Source of the DNA: Halodesulfovibrio aestuarii
Lineage (GTDB): Bacteria > Desulfobacterota > Desulfovibrionia > Desulfovibrionales > Desulfovibrionaceae
DNA: 64,000 nt
Direction: 5' to 3' (one strand)
Assembly (NCBI RefSeq): GCF_050571805.1
Contig: NZ_CP192219.1
A program made the position numbers and the translations under genes. A model generated the notes under the pieces. The model saw nothing but the letters and a program-made list of their open reading frames with translations. It had not been told where the DNA came from and made no database searches. This document shows, in pieces, positions 26,757-35,500 of this stretch (positions within the stretch are counted from its first letter, which is position 1; every line of letters begins with the position of its first letter).

Positions 26757-27650
26757 ATGAAAGACTACGCTAAAGCACAGCTTACATCACGCATTCTAAT
26801 TGAATCTCTTCCGTACATTAAAAAGTTTCATGGTGAAATTGTGGTCATCAAATATGGTGGTCACGCAATGAAAGACGAAGAGCTTGGTCGTGCATTTGCC
26901 CAGAACATTGCTCTTTTAAAATACGTGGGATTGAAACCGGTAATCGTACACGGCGGCGGTCCTCAAATTGGCAAAATGCTTGACGCTCTCAACATCACCA
27001 GCCAGTTCCGCGAAGGACACCGAGTTACTGACGACGAGACCATGGACGTTGTAGAAATGGTGCTCGTTGGCAAAGTAAACAAAGAGATTGTAAACAAACT
27101 GAACCTCGCTGACTGCAAAGCTGTCGGGCTTTCCGGCAAAGACGGTACTCTTCTTCGCGCCCGCAAATACAAAATGCAAGTAAACAGCCACAACAAGACA
27201 CCTGAGATCATTGATCTTGGCAAAGTGGGTGAAGTAATCGGTGTAGAAGCAGGACTGTTAACCGGTCTGCTTTCAGAAGGGTACACACCGGTTATCGCGC
27301 CAGTGGGTGTAGATACAGAAGGTAATACTTACAACATCAACGCAGACTCCGTAGCAGGTGCGGTTGCAGGCGCATTGCGCGCGAAAAGACTTCTGCTGCT
27401 TACTGACGTTGCAGGTATCCTCGATGCAGATAAAAAACTTCTCGAAGAATTGACCATTAAAGAAACTCTCGAGCTCTTCGATGATGGAACTCTTCAGGGC
27501 GGCATGATTCCGAAAGTTAAGTGTTGCCTTGACGCCATTGGGAATGGCGTGGGACGAGCGACTATCCTTGATGGCCGTGTAGAAAACTCCGTGCTGCTGG
27601 AGCTCTTTACAAACAGCGGCATCGGTACACAGATTCTCGGAAACAACTAA
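26757..27650 (+). CDS. argB: Acetylglutamate kinase
   Basis: A 297-residue member of the amino-acid kinase family, catalysing the second step of arginine synthesis. It has KYGGHAM near the N-terminus, VHGGGPQIG, NINADSVAGAVAGAL, and the C-terminal GTLQGGMIPK and nucleotide-binding LLTDVAGILD. An N-terminal helix of about 20 residues precedes the kinase core, as in arginine-sensitive enzymes. It follows hslU by 42 bases and is probably cotranscribed. Confidence 0.95.
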   Translation: MKDYAKAQLTSRILIESLPYIKKFHGEIVVIKYGGHAMKDEELGRAFAQNIALLKYVGLKPVIVHGGGPQIGKMLDALNITSQFREGHRVTDDETMDVVEMVLVGKVNKEIVNKLNLADCKAVGLSGKDGTLLRARKYKMQVNSHNKTPEIIDLGKVGEVIGVEAGLLTGLLSEGYTPVIAPVGVDTEGNTYNINADSVAGAVAGALRAKRLLLLTDVAGILDADKKLLEELTIKETLELFDDGTLQGGMIPKVKCCLDAIGNGVGRATILDGRVENSVLLELFTNSGIGTQILGNN

Positions 27651-27911
27651 AAAACAGTCCTTTACAAGTACGCAAACAGATGGAGTTCGGCCAATAGAGA
27701 CCGAACCTCTATCAGGTAATCTCAGCCGGCTAAGGGCATCCCTTGCATCTTCGCAAGACAGCTTCCCTTTTCCAGCAATTACCGAGATTGCCATGCGCTC
27801 TAAAAATAGGTTTCGAACAACCTAACTATTTATTACTAAACAAAAAGCGTGGACTAACAAGCCCACGCTTTTTGTTTTTGAATCCCTCTGTAATTCTATA
27901 CTACAGCGATG
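27651..27911. other. Gap with bidirectional terminator
   Basis: A hairpin AAAAAGCGTGG/CCACGCTTTTT at about 27840-27876 with flanking A and T runs ends argB and can also end the minus-strand gene at 27912. The 27651-27800 part has a protein-like minus-strand frame, but it runs antisense into argB. Confidence 0.6.
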
Positions 27912-28403
27912 TTACTCGCTCATATTACATTTTCCTTTTTTCTCAACCAGTTCACGGGCTTTTTCAAGAATATCCCGCGTACCTTTTTCACTTTCAAAAT
28001 TAAATTGAAGACTGCTTACCTTCCAGCCGTCCGCAGTATAGCGGCAACCGAAGATATAGCGTCCTTTTCCTTCCCAGATATGCTCATGCAAAAAATATGT
28101 TGCCGTAGCATCGGCTTTTACAGTGGCGTCCTGTCCTTTCAACTCCACCATAATATTCTCCAGTTTATGCCGAGTTGCGTCAAACCCGCACAACGATTCT
28201 TTCCAGTGATGAATAAGCTCCTTAGGCGTTGCATCATACGGCTCCCCGCCAAGCAGTGATGTGTAATCCACTGCTACTTTCTCCGTAAAAAGCGTCTCAA
28301 GCGAACTGAATAATCTCAAATCCGGCAGCACTCCCATACTTTCTACAAGAGTCTCAATGAGTGCTTTATCCGTCTTTTCCCTGCGCTCTATATACGTAAG
28401 CAT
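27912..28403 (-). CDS. SnoaL/NTF2-like small protein
   Basis: A 163-residue protein. The middle to C-terminal part (residues 35-140) reads as an alternating helix-strand NTF2 fold, with the typical TPKELIHHWKESLCGFDATRH and final strand TADGWKVSSLQFNFE. It ends with a Lys-rich tail. NTF2-like proteins include ketosteroid isomerase and carrier types; the substrate cannot be told. The start is ATG 28403 with AAAGG just upstream, rather than the GTG six bases earlier. Confidence 0.65.
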   Translation of the reverse strand: MLTYIERREKTDKALIETLVESMGVLPDLRLFSSLETLFTEKVAVDYTSLLGGEPYDATPKELIHHWKESLCGFDATRHKLENIMVELKGQDATVKADATATYFLHEHIWEGKGRYIFGCRYTADGWKVSSLQFNFESEKGTRDILEKARELVEKKGKCNMSE

Positions 28404-28544
28404 ACGCACCTTTCCTTACTTTATGTACTATGACTGTTCAGCATTTGAATAAAGGTCACGTCCAGTATAGCCAAAATGAAACCGGAAAGGATGGATATCT
28501 TAGCCGCAATAACGACCTTATGCCCCCTCATAAAAGCTTCACAC

Positions 28545-28590
28545 AATAAAATAGCTGCCTATCCAGTACGGAGGGCAGCTATTTTATTAT
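28545..28590. terminator. Terminator after korAB
   Basis: ATAAAATAGCTGCC pairs with GGCAGCTATTTTAT around a 14-base loop. Confidence 0.85.
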
Positions 28591-28631
28591 CAGAATTATG
28601 AACATCCCGCAGCAATCGCGGAGGGATAGAC

Positions 28632-29483
28632 TTAGGAGTATTTTTTTACGACCGACTCGAATGCGGCACTGTCAACTTCCCCTGTACCGATCGGGTACAC
28701 AAGTTTTTTCGCCAGATGACCACCGTAGGCTGGACGGTTATTGGTATACAGCACTCCTATAGGGATCTGTTCATCAAGCTCATTGGCTTTTTGAATTGCA
28801 GCATTCCAGTTTGTGGAATCATAATCTTCACCAAGTTCGTAACAACGCTTTTTGTACCAACCGAACGTGTTCACCTTATTAAAAGAAACACACGGCTGGA
28901 ACACATCTACAAGGGCAAACCCCGGATGCGCAATGGCAGCTTTCAGTGTTTCTACAAGATGCGGAACATTGCCGGAGAAAGAACGGGCTACAAAGTTTGC
29001 ACGCATGGCAATGGCAACTTCTACCGGATTAAACGGCGCATTTGTTACACCGAAAGGTTGTGCCTTTGTAATTTGGCCTTCCTTCGTTGTCGGGCTTGCC
29101 TGCCCTTTTGTGAGCCCGTACACCTGATTATCATGAACGAGGGCTACCATGTCCACGTTTCGCCTGATAGCAGCAAGGAAATGATTACCACCCTCACCAT
29201 ATGTACATCCGTCACCGCTCGTTGCAATGACTGTCAACTCCGGATTAATAATCTTTATCGCCTGCGCCGAAGATAAAGCCCTACCGTGCAGCCCGTTAAA
29301 TCCGTTGGCAGTTATGTAGTGCGGCACCTTTGCAGCCTGACCTATTCCAGATACAATTGCAGCCTGATACGGTGCAATATCCAGTTCAGCCAAAGTCTGT
29401 TTCAAGGCTTTTAAAATATCAAAATTGCCACAGCCGGGACACCATGCTTCGCTATACTGACCATATTCATTAATATCGCGCAT
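28632..29483 (-). CDS. korB: 2-oxoacid:ferredoxin oxidoreductase, beta subunit
   Basis: A 283-residue thiamine-diphosphate subunit. It has the N-terminal cluster motif WCPGCGNFD, the TPP segment GDGCTYGEGGNHF and VHDNQVYGLTKGQASPT, and a later Cys in PCVSFNKVN that completes the cluster ligands. It oxidises a 2-oxoacid (2-oxoglutarate type by similarity) to acyl-CoA while reducing ferredoxin. The start follows korA by six bases, in a two-gene operon without a separate delta ferredoxin subunit. Confidence 0.93.
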   Translation of the reverse strand: MRDINEYGQYSEAWCPGCGNFDILKALKQTLAELDIAPYQAAIVSGIGQAAKVPHYITANGFNGLHGRALSSAQAIKIINPELTVIATSGDGCTYGEGGNHFLAAIRRNVDMVALVHDNQVYGLTKGQASPTTKEGQITKAQPFGVTNAPFNPVEVAIAMRANFVARSFSGNVPHLVETLKAAIAHPGFALVDVFQPCVSFNKVNTFGWYKKRCYELGEDYDSTNWNAAIQKANELDEQIPIGVLYTNNRPAYGGHLAKKLVYPIGTGEVDSAAFESVVKKYS

Positions 29484-29489
29484 AATGCC

Positions 29490-31178
29490 TTACTCCTCGT
29501 ACATCTTATGGACAATATAGCCAGCGGTTAAAGGTCGCCCGTCGTACCGGCTGATATTTTTTTCAATAGGGATGCATGTAAGACCTTTTAACAGCCATGC
29601 AAACTGACCAAATGCGTTACCTTCAATACACACGCGTTCTTTGGCGTTCTCCAAATAATGTATAAACTGTGTCACATCCAGCGGGTATACTTGCGAGAAA
29701 CAAAGCACTGCGACATTTTCACCGTGTTCTATTCTGCTCTCTGCCGCTTCACGCACTGCCCCTTCAGAAGACCCCCAGCATATAAGTAATTTATCCGGCT
29801 TGCTGTTTCCATAATAACGAGGCGGAATAACGTCCTTACGGATGCTGGATTCTTTCAGCAACATTTTTTTAACCATCGAATTACGCAGAGCCTTATCTTC
29901 TGTAATATTGCCACGTTCGTTGTGCGCGTGGCTGTCTGCCAGAACAGTTGTTTTACCAATTCCCGGAATTCGCCGTGGAGAAATACCGTCAGGAGTTAAC
30001 GCGTACCGCTGATACGATGCGGGTTCTGTGTCTGAGTAATCAGGTCTATGTACCTGCCCCAAACTATGTAAGTCGTATGTCTCCAAACTCTGCAACGCAT
30101 CTGCAAGGAACTGATCCGTTAAGAGAATCACTGGAGTCTGATACCGTTCTGCAAAACTGACAGCGCGGTGCCCCATTTCAAAACATTCTTCAATAGTGCT
30201 TGGAGCCAAAACTATACGCGGAAACTCTCCATGCCCGCCGAACATAGAAAATAACAAGTCTCCCTGTTCAGTACGGGTAGGCAGACCCGTTGCAGGCCCG
30301 GGACGCTGAGCCAGAACAATCACAACGGGCTGTTCCATAACACCTGCAAGACTTATAGCTTCCGTCATAAGAGCGAACCCGCCGCCCGATGTTGGAACCA
30401 GAGAGGCTGCCCCCGCATACGACGCACCGAGTGCCATATTAATTGCGGCGATTTCATCTTCAACCTGTTCAACAACCACACCCATTTCTTCTGAATGATT
30501 AATAAGAGTCTGGGCTACGGATGAACCCGGGGTCATTGGATAAAATGCACAAAATTTAACTCCGGCGGCCATTGCACCCAGCGCAATACTGTTATTGCCG
30601 TTAACAAGAATGCGTTCCGGATGTGCATACATTTTAGGCAATTGTGAACACTTGTCAGAGTGCGCCACACTCCATTCATATGCACTAGTAAGCACTGCAA
30701 TGTTCTCTTGAACAATTTCCTCACCTTTTGACGCAAAACGCTCGGACAACAGCTGTTCAGGTAATGCCCGTTCCAACCCAAGCAAAGAACATAATACGCC
30801 TAAGGCAACTATATTTTCATATCGAGGGTTAGAAGAAAGTTTGTCGAAAGGAATCCTCACACACTGCTTGTGCACAGCATCCAGCTTATCACTTAAAATA
30901 ATGGTTCCACCCTCATGCAGCATATCGGAATGCAGGGTGGTGGCATCCTGATCAAATGCAAACAAAATATCATAATTATCTGCAGACGCATAACGGGGCA
31001 GATCACTTATGCGAAGCCTGAAGGAATTATGACCGCCACGAATACGGGACATATAATGCTGTGTTGCAAATATTTCATATCCCGCACGGGTTAAAATTTT
31101 ACTCAGCAACTCGCCAACAGTCACCAGCCCTTGACCAGCTGCCCCAGCGATTATTATCGTTCTATCTAATGTGGGCAC
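29490..31178 (-). CDS. korA: 2-oxoacid:ferredoxin oxidoreductase, fused gamma-alpha subunit
   Basis: A 562-residue protein. An N-terminal gamma domain (1-180; GAAGQGLVTVG, SRIRGGHNSFRLR) is followed by an alpha domain with the pyrimidine-binding FYPMTPGSS, EDEIAAINMALGASYAG, TSGGGFALM and EQPVVIVLAQRPGPATG motifs. The start is GTG 31178, with GGAGG four bases upstream. This gamma-alpha fusion is typical of bacterial KorAB pairs. The exact 2-oxoacid cannot be told from sequence. Confidence 0.93.
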   Translation of the reverse strand: MPTLDRTIIIAGAAGQGLVTVGELLSKILTRAGYEIFATQHYMSRIRGGHNSFRLRISDLPRYASADNYDILFAFDQDATTLHSDMLHEGGTIILSDKLDAVHKQCVRIPFDKLSSNPRYENIVALGVLCSLLGLERALPEQLLSERFASKGEEIVQENIAVLTSAYEWSVAHSDKCSQLPKMYAHPERILVNGNNSIALGAMAAGVKFCAFYPMTPGSSVAQTLINHSEEMGVVVEQVEDEIAAINMALGASYAGAASLVPTSGGGFALMTEAISLAGVMEQPVVIVLAQRPGPATGLPTRTEQGDLLFSMFGGHGEFPRIVLAPSTIEECFEMGHRAVSFAERYQTPVILLTDQFLADALQSLETYDLHSLGQVHRPDYSDTEPASYQRYALTPDGISPRRIPGIGKTTVLADSHAHNERGNITEDKALRNSMVKKMLLKESSIRKDVIPPRYYGNSKPDKLLICWGSSEGAVREAAESRIEHGENVAVLCFSQVYPLDVTQFIHYLENAKERVCIEGNAFGQFAWLLKGLTCIPIEKNISRYDGRPLTAGYIVHKMYEE

Positions 31179-31291
31179 AGAACCTCCAATACAGAAACAA
31201 ACTGAGATTGTAGAGAATGTAAATTACACGATAACAGAGAACTCTATTTGTTAAAAGATACATTTTCTTTAATCACTTAGTTCAGGCATAA

Positions 31292-31327
31292 AAAAATCCC
31301 CGCATATCAGAAGTGATATGCGGGGAT
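31292..31327 (-). terminator. Terminator of ferritin gene
   Basis: ATCCCCGCATATCA/TGATATGCGGGGAT stem, GAAG loop, then a T run on the minus strand. Confidence 0.93.
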
Positions 31328-31344
31328 CATATATTATTGTTCAC

Positions 31345-31854
31345 TTATTTTGCTACAGGCGGAGTAAACACGCGCTGGCCAAGCTCAGCATCAAGCATAA
31401 GCATCCCCTGTCCTTCACCGCCGATCATTTTGAGTTTGCCGAGAACATCATTAACGGTATCTTCTTCTTCAACCTGCTCAGAAACAAACCACTGCAAGAA
31501 AATGTTGGTAGCGTGGTCCCGTTCATCGATAGCAAGGTTAACAAGATCGTTAATACGGGATGTAACATGCTGTTCGTGTTTAAGAGTTTCTTCAAACACA
31601 TTGATGGTATTAGCCCAATCATGTTCCGGGGCTTCAATTGGCTGAAGAACTACACGACCGCCACGTTCGTTGATGTAATCATAAAATTTGGTAGCATGAA
31701 AAAGTTCTTCCTGAGCCTGTGCACGCATCCACTGTGCAAAACCACCCATGCCTTTATCTGCAAAGTATGCGGACATGGAGAGGTACAGGTAGCTGGAGAA
31801 CATTTCCCATTTCACTTGATCATTTAAAGCTTGATTCATTTTTTCAGACAACAT
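31345..31854 (-). CDS. ftnA: Bacterial non-haem ferritin
   Basis: A 169-residue four-helix protein. Ferroxidase ligands are visible: Glu in WEMFSSYLY, Glu-x2-His in QEELFHATKFYDY, and the later EQVEEE segment. The signature YLSMSAYFADKGMGGFAQWM is typical of FtnA. It stores iron and limits Fenton chemistry after oxygen exposure. TAAGGAG precedes the ATG. It is a single-gene unit. Confidence 0.95.
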   Translation of the reverse strand: MLSEKMNQALNDQVKWEMFSSYLYLSMSAYFADKGMGGFAQWMRAQAQEELFHATKFYDYINERGGRVVLQPIEAPEHDWANTINVFEETLKHEQHVTSRINDLVNLAIDERDHATNIFLQWFVSEQVEEEDTVNDVLGKLKMIGGEGQGMLMLDAELGQRVFTPPVAK

Positions 31855-32090
31855 CAGAATTCTCCTTATCGTAACTGGAAGTACAGAATATCATGTTTTG
31901 ATGAATCAGTCTTGTTGTGCAATGCAGATCTGTCATCAAAATTATTAAAAGAACTAGTTGGCATGTTGCGTTACAAAAAGCAACAAACGAAGCATATTGT
32001 AGTTACATTCACAATAAGCCACCACATAAGTCAATTGCAGTTGAAAAAATTATGCGTTATCAGCGTGGTTCGCAAACAACAATTAATTAT

Positions 32091-32117
32091 TCAGACTAAG
32101 GTACACCTTGAGTCTGA
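32091..32117 (+). promoter_or_regulatory. Leader hairpin abutting the ribosome binding site of the 32130 gene
   Basis: TCAGACT pairs with AGTCTGA and the inner AAGG with CCTT (one bulged G). The hairpin ends directly before the TAAGGAG of the next gene, where it could control translation or mRNA stability. Confidence 0.45.
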
Positions 32118-32129
32118 TAAGGAGTAAAT

Positions 32130-32336
32130 ATGTGGGGTTCTAGCTGGAAGCGAAGTGCAGAGACAACTATTCCATGCAAAAAATGCAAAAAGCCGCTTAC
32201 CGTAAAACGCAGCTGCCAGCATGTATACATGGAATGCCCCCATTGTGGCGAAAAAAGCGACATTGCAGCCTACCTGCGGGAAATGGATGACGCTTTAGAA
32301 GCTTTTATGGAAGGCGTATACTGCGATAGGATCTAA
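32130..32336 (+). CDS. Small zinc-ribbon protein
   Basis: A 68-residue protein. CKKCKKPL...MECPHCGEK gives a four-cysteine zinc ribbon at residues 16-39. An acidic helix (EMDDALEAFMEGVY) follows. TAAGGAG precedes the ATG. Its stop codon overlaps the stop of the convergent gene at 32333. Zinc binding is inferred from the CxxC pairs; the role is unknown. Confidence 0.75.
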   Translation: MWGSSWKRSAETTIPCKKCKKPLTVKRSCQHVYMECPHCGEKSDIAAYLREMDDALEAFMEGVYCDRI

Positions 32337-33010
32337 AAATATCCAAGGCTTCGCAACAGTTCCATTTTAGCCTCTTTTTCACCATCCCGTCCGGCACGTT
32401 CACCAGCCTGACTGCCAAGCCCGCTACACGGTTTGGTACACGGCACACAACCCAAAGAACGGTAGCCGGAATCGTACAGCGGACAGTACGGCAAATTGTA
32501 CTGCATGGTGTACGCCCAGATATCCATTTCGCTAAAATCCAAGACTGGATGCATCATAAGGCAGTTGGGCCGTTCTCTTTGCTCCCGCATTGGTCGGTCC
32601 CTGTCAGGATGCTCATCTTTACGGATACCCGTCAGCAACACTTCGATGTCCTGTTCTTTCACACCCCGACTTAACGGTTCGACTTTCAGCTCAGCACAAC
32701 AGCTAATTTTGTCCTGCGCTACCGGATATTGTGAGATATCCACTTCCGGACGTACGATGGTGAGATCAATTCCCCAATGCAGCGCGAGCGTATCGCGCTG
32801 GTGCAATACTTCCGGAAACTTACAGCCAGTGTCGATATTCAACGCTGTCACGCGCTCCACACCCATTTCAGCTAAAATGTCCTTCCACATATGCAAGGCA
32901 ACGGTAGAATCCTTACCGCCAGTCCATGCTACGGAAATATTATCTGCGCCGTATTCAGCAACAATTTGCCTAAGCTCGTTTCGAGCTGCTTCTATTTTTC
33001 TCTCGAGCAT
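32333..33010 (-). CDS. PAPS-reductase/CysD-like PP-loop protein
   Basis: A 225-residue member of the phosphoadenosine-phosphosulfate reductase superfamily. The PP-loop SVAWTGGKDST near residue 35 binds ATP or adenylate. The C-terminal part has CPLYDSGYRSLGCVPCTKPC, followed by GERAGRDGEKEAKMELLRSLGYF, an ending like that of CysD/CysH relatives. Dissimilatory sulfate reduction uses Sat and AprAB, so this is more likely assimilatory or another adenylyl/thiolation reaction. The start at 33010 is tentative; the ribosome binding site is weak. Confidence 0.8.
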   Translation of the reverse strand: MLERKIEAARNELRQIVAEYGADNISVAWTGGKDSTVALHMWKDILAEMGVERVTALNIDTGCKFPEVLHQRDTLALHWGIDLTIVRPEVDISQYPVAQDKISCCAELKVEPLSRGVKEQDIEVLLTGIRKDEHPDRDRPMREQRERPNCLMMHPVLDFSEMDIWAYTMQYNLPYCPLYDSGYRSLGCVPCTKPCSGLGSQAGERAGRDGEKEAKMELLRSLGYF

Positions 33011-33438
33011 AATATTCTCTAGTTCAAACTCATAATGATTAAATACCGCGCTACACTGTAACACAAGAGATCATATAATCAATATGAGATGTCTGATTGA
33101 TAATAAGCCGACTTTACCAAACGGGCTATCTCGCTAGATGCACCAATACAGATAGTGCGGAATGCGTAGTATGCATTTAAGTATGCACCCTATAGTCAGC
33201 TGTGTTTTACGCATTGAGAAAATACCCGATTGAAAGGCCGCTGGTCTGGAAAACACAGCAAACGCAAAGCTCCCCTACCCACTTCTGACGCAGTAGGCAA
33301 TAGACAAAAAACGCAAAAAGAGAACTGCACATACAAAAATAGAATACCCTTTCTTCAACCCTTCAGTTTTTTATCATTATATGTTCCCATTGATGTCACC
33401 CACCATTCAGAGAACATTTATTTTTTTTAAATTTCGTC
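33011..33438. other. Gap upstream of the tRNA-Arg array
   Basis: No convincing gene. A 66-residue frame at 33230-33430 has no ribosome binding site and an unlikely composition. Confidence 0.45.
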
Positions 33439-33467
33439 TTGACTGGTTGCACGATGCTGCATATAAC
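33439..33467 (+). promoter_or_regulatory. Promoter of tRNA-Arg copy 1
   Basis: TTGACT (33439-33444) and TATAAC (33462-33467) with a 17-base spacer, 31 bases before the tRNA. A CGTTG/CAACG hairpin lies in the leader. Confidence 0.8.
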
Positions 33468-33498
33468 CCTCCTCACGTTGTTAGCAACGCACCATTGC

Positions 33499-33575
33499 GG
33501 GGATGTAGCTCAGTTGGATAGAGTAGCTGGCTACGAACCAGTTGGTCGGGAGTTCGAATCTTCCCATCCCCGCCA
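33499..33575 (+). tRNA. tRNA-Arg (ACG), copy 1
   Basis: A 77-base tRNA. Acceptor GGGGATG/CATCCCC, discriminator G, encoded CCA, anticodon loop CTACGAA (anticodon ACG), T loop TTCGAAT. Identical to the five other copies in this window. A34 of this tRNA is the substrate of TadA, whose gene is at 44177. Confidence 0.97.
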
Positions 33576-33587
33576 CTTGTTTATAAT

Positions 33588-33616
33588 GCCTGTCAGCTTA
33601 TTCTGACAGGCGTTTT
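33588..33616 (+). terminator. Terminator after tRNA-Arg copy 1
   Basis: GCCTGTCAG/CTGACAGGC stem followed by GTTTTT. Confidence 0.9.
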
Positions 33617-33685
33617 TCTTCCAAAAAAACAAGTACAGCTAACACCCAGAGGCAGCCATCTTTTTTAATTTTTTTTTAAAAGAGC

Positions 33686-33714
33686 TTGACCTCGCTGAGG
33701 GTTGAACATATACA
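33686..33714 (+). promoter_or_regulatory. Promoter of tRNA-Arg copy 2
   Basis: TTGACC (33686-33691) and TATACA (33709-33714) with a 17-base spacer. The GAGCTTGAC context is shared with the promoter at 35438. A GAGGGT/ACCCTC pairing overlaps the -10 region. Confidence 0.75.
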
Positions 33715-33806
33715 CCCTCTCGCTGTGACGAAAGTCACTTCACAAATTTTAGTTTGAGTCTAATTCAGTCATTAGGTAATGAAGGGATTAGGTATCAACA
33801 CCTTGC

Positions 33807-33883
33807 GGGGATGTAGCTCAGTTGGATAGAGTAGCTGGCTACGAACCAGTTGGTCGGGAGTTCGAATCTTCCCATCCCCGCCA
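33807..33883 (+). tRNA. tRNA-Arg (ACG), copy 2
   Basis: 77 bases, identical to copy 1. It is the first of four copies that are not separated by strong terminators. Confidence 0.97.
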
Positions 33884-34064
33884 TTAAGAATATATACGGC
33901 TGCCTATGCAGACGTTTTATATCGAGGGTTATCACCCTCACCAAGTGATGAAATTCATCACACATATATATATGATTCTAGTTGGTTCGCGCAGTGCAAC
34001 GTAGAAAAGATGTCAACTTTGATGTTTTTTGATGTAGCATACGCTAATGACTATGAATCGATGC

Positions 34065-34141
34065 GGGGATGTAGCTCAGTTGGATAGAGTAGCTGGCTAC
34101 GAACCAGTTGGTCGGGAGTTCGAATCTTCCCATCCCCGCCA
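34065..34141 (+). tRNA. tRNA-Arg (ACG), copy 3
   Basis: 77 bases, identical to copy 1, including the encoded CCA. Confidence 0.97.
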
Positions 34142-34324
34142 TTAAGAATATACGCGACTGTTTATGCAGACGTTTTATATTGAGGGTTATCACCCTCACC
34201 AAGTGATGAAATTCATCACACATATATATTAGATTCTTGTTGGTTCGCGCAGTGCAACGTATAAAAGATGTCAGTTTTGATGTTTTTTTTGATGCAGCAA
34301 TCGCGAAAAACGATGAATCGATGC

Positions 34325-34401
34325 GGGGATGTAGCTCAGTTGGATAGAGTAGCTGGCTACGAACCAGTTGGTCGGGAGTTCGAATCTTCCCATCCCCGCC
34401 A
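34325..34401 (+). tRNA. tRNA-Arg (ACG), copy 4
   Basis: 77 bases, identical to copy 1, including the encoded CCA. Confidence 0.97.
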
Positions 34402-34582
34402 TTAAGTATATACGCGACTGCCTATGCAGACGTTTCATATTGAGGGTTATCACCCTCCCCAAGTGATGAAATTCATCACACATATATATTAGATTCTAGT
34501 TGGTTCGCGCAATGCAACGTATAAAAGATGTCAGTTTTGATGTTTTTTCATGTAGCAATCGCGAAGAACGACGAATCGATGC

Positions 34583-34659
34583 GGGGATGTAGCTCAGTTG
34601 GATAGAGTAGCTGGCTACGAACCAGTTGGTCGGGAGTTCGAATCTTCCCATCCCCGCCA
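34583..34659 (+). tRNA. tRNA-Arg (ACG), copy 5
   Basis: 77 bases, identical to copy 1. It is followed by the terminator that ends the tandem array. Confidence 0.97.
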
Positions 34660-34670
34660 TTGAGAATATA

Positions 34671-34702
34671 AGCTGCTAACTTTTGGTTAGCAGCTTTTTT
34701 TT
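34671..34702 (+). terminator. Terminator after tRNA-Arg copy 5
   Basis: GCTGCTAAC/GTTAGCAGC stem followed by eight T's. It is nearly the same hairpin as the one after copy 6. Confidence 0.9.
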
Positions 34703-35437
34703 ATACCTGAACGTTTCTAGAGAACAGACGGCCTTCTGCCTCCTCATGATCGCTCACGCTACATATCTTTCAGACTAGCGACGTAAGGTACCCCACTCCA
34801 AATGATAAAACTCTCCTTCACAGAAAAACACTACTCTCTCCTGCTCATACAACTTTGCCTCTCTTTATTCTACGCACAACTCAGCATGCTGTGACTTTTA
34901 AGAAACCTTATTGCTAACCAACACGGTTTCAAAAATAAGTTCCACTTTTTTGCACTGGTTGCATATCAATTTTAAGCAAATAAAAAAAATAAATAGTCAT
35001 CTAGCCTGCGTTTAATGACTTTTCTCATTACATACGTTGTTATTAAGCGTAAAATACAAATTGAGATTTTACGCCAAAAATGCTGGCTAATCAGCTCCAC
35101 CTAACTTCAACGCTCCGACCCAATACAGCATGCCACCATCACTGCCTACTTGCTGATTACAATTTCCCAACGCCCTGAGACCAAAAAAAGCTTCAATGCG
35201 CTTTGAACTGCATTCAAATGGCTCCCCCTCCAAAAAACTGAAGGACGCATTGAGAATGCAAAAAAACTAGATATCATTCCCTGCCGCAACAACCAGATGA
35301 TGCTTGAACCTTCTTAACAAAATTAAAGGATCCTCTACCGGCAAACAGGTAATCATTAAGGAATTACGAGCACCACGGCGTACTTTATGGTGAAGCCGCC
35401 TAACATAAAGAAACTGTCTGCTTTTTTCATAAAGAGC
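34703..35437. other. 735-base gap between tRNA-Arg copies 5 and 6
   Basis: No intact gene with a ribosome binding site. Around 35215-35310 a short open stretch reads like the end of a protein (it contains KTEGRIENAKKLDIIPC before a stop), so this may be a decayed gene. That is uncertain. Confidence 0.35.
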
Positions 35438-35466
35438 TTGACGATTTCAGCTTACAGACATATATA
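35438..35466 (+). promoter_or_regulatory. Promoter of tRNA-Arg copy 6
   Basis: TTGACG (35438-35443) and TATATA (35461-35466), spacer 17. A GCGCTGA/TCAGCGC hairpin at 35474-35492 lies in the leader, just before the tRNA. Confidence 0.8.
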
Positions 35467-35500
35467 TCTTTCCGCGCTGAGGAGATCAGCGCAACACTGC

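Larger units (their letters stand above)
33884..34659 (+). repeat. Tandem array of spacer plus tRNA-Arg units (three units)
   Basis: Units 33884-34141, 34142-34401 and 34402-34659 are 258, 260 and 258 bases long and nearly identical. Each has a spacer and a tRNA-Arg(ACG). Every spacer holds GAGGGT/ACCCTC (loop TATC), then GTGATGAA/TTCATCAC, then an AT-rich stretch and a weak promoter-like pair (TnGTTG, 17 bases, TAnAAA at 33979-34007, 34237-34265 and 34497-34525). The first spacer, before copy 2, has related but changed hairpins. Confidence 0.9.

Noticed and set aside
27273..27794. A 173-residue minus-strand frame with a protein-like beginning (MAISVIAGKGKL)
   Set aside because: It runs antisense through the last 380 bases of argB and has no ribosome binding site. 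Only the first 50 residues lie outside argB. It may be a decayed gene fragment, but not an intact gene.
33230..33430. A 66-residue plus frame upstream of the tRNA-Arg array
   Set aside because: No ribosome binding site and basic, low-complexity composition.
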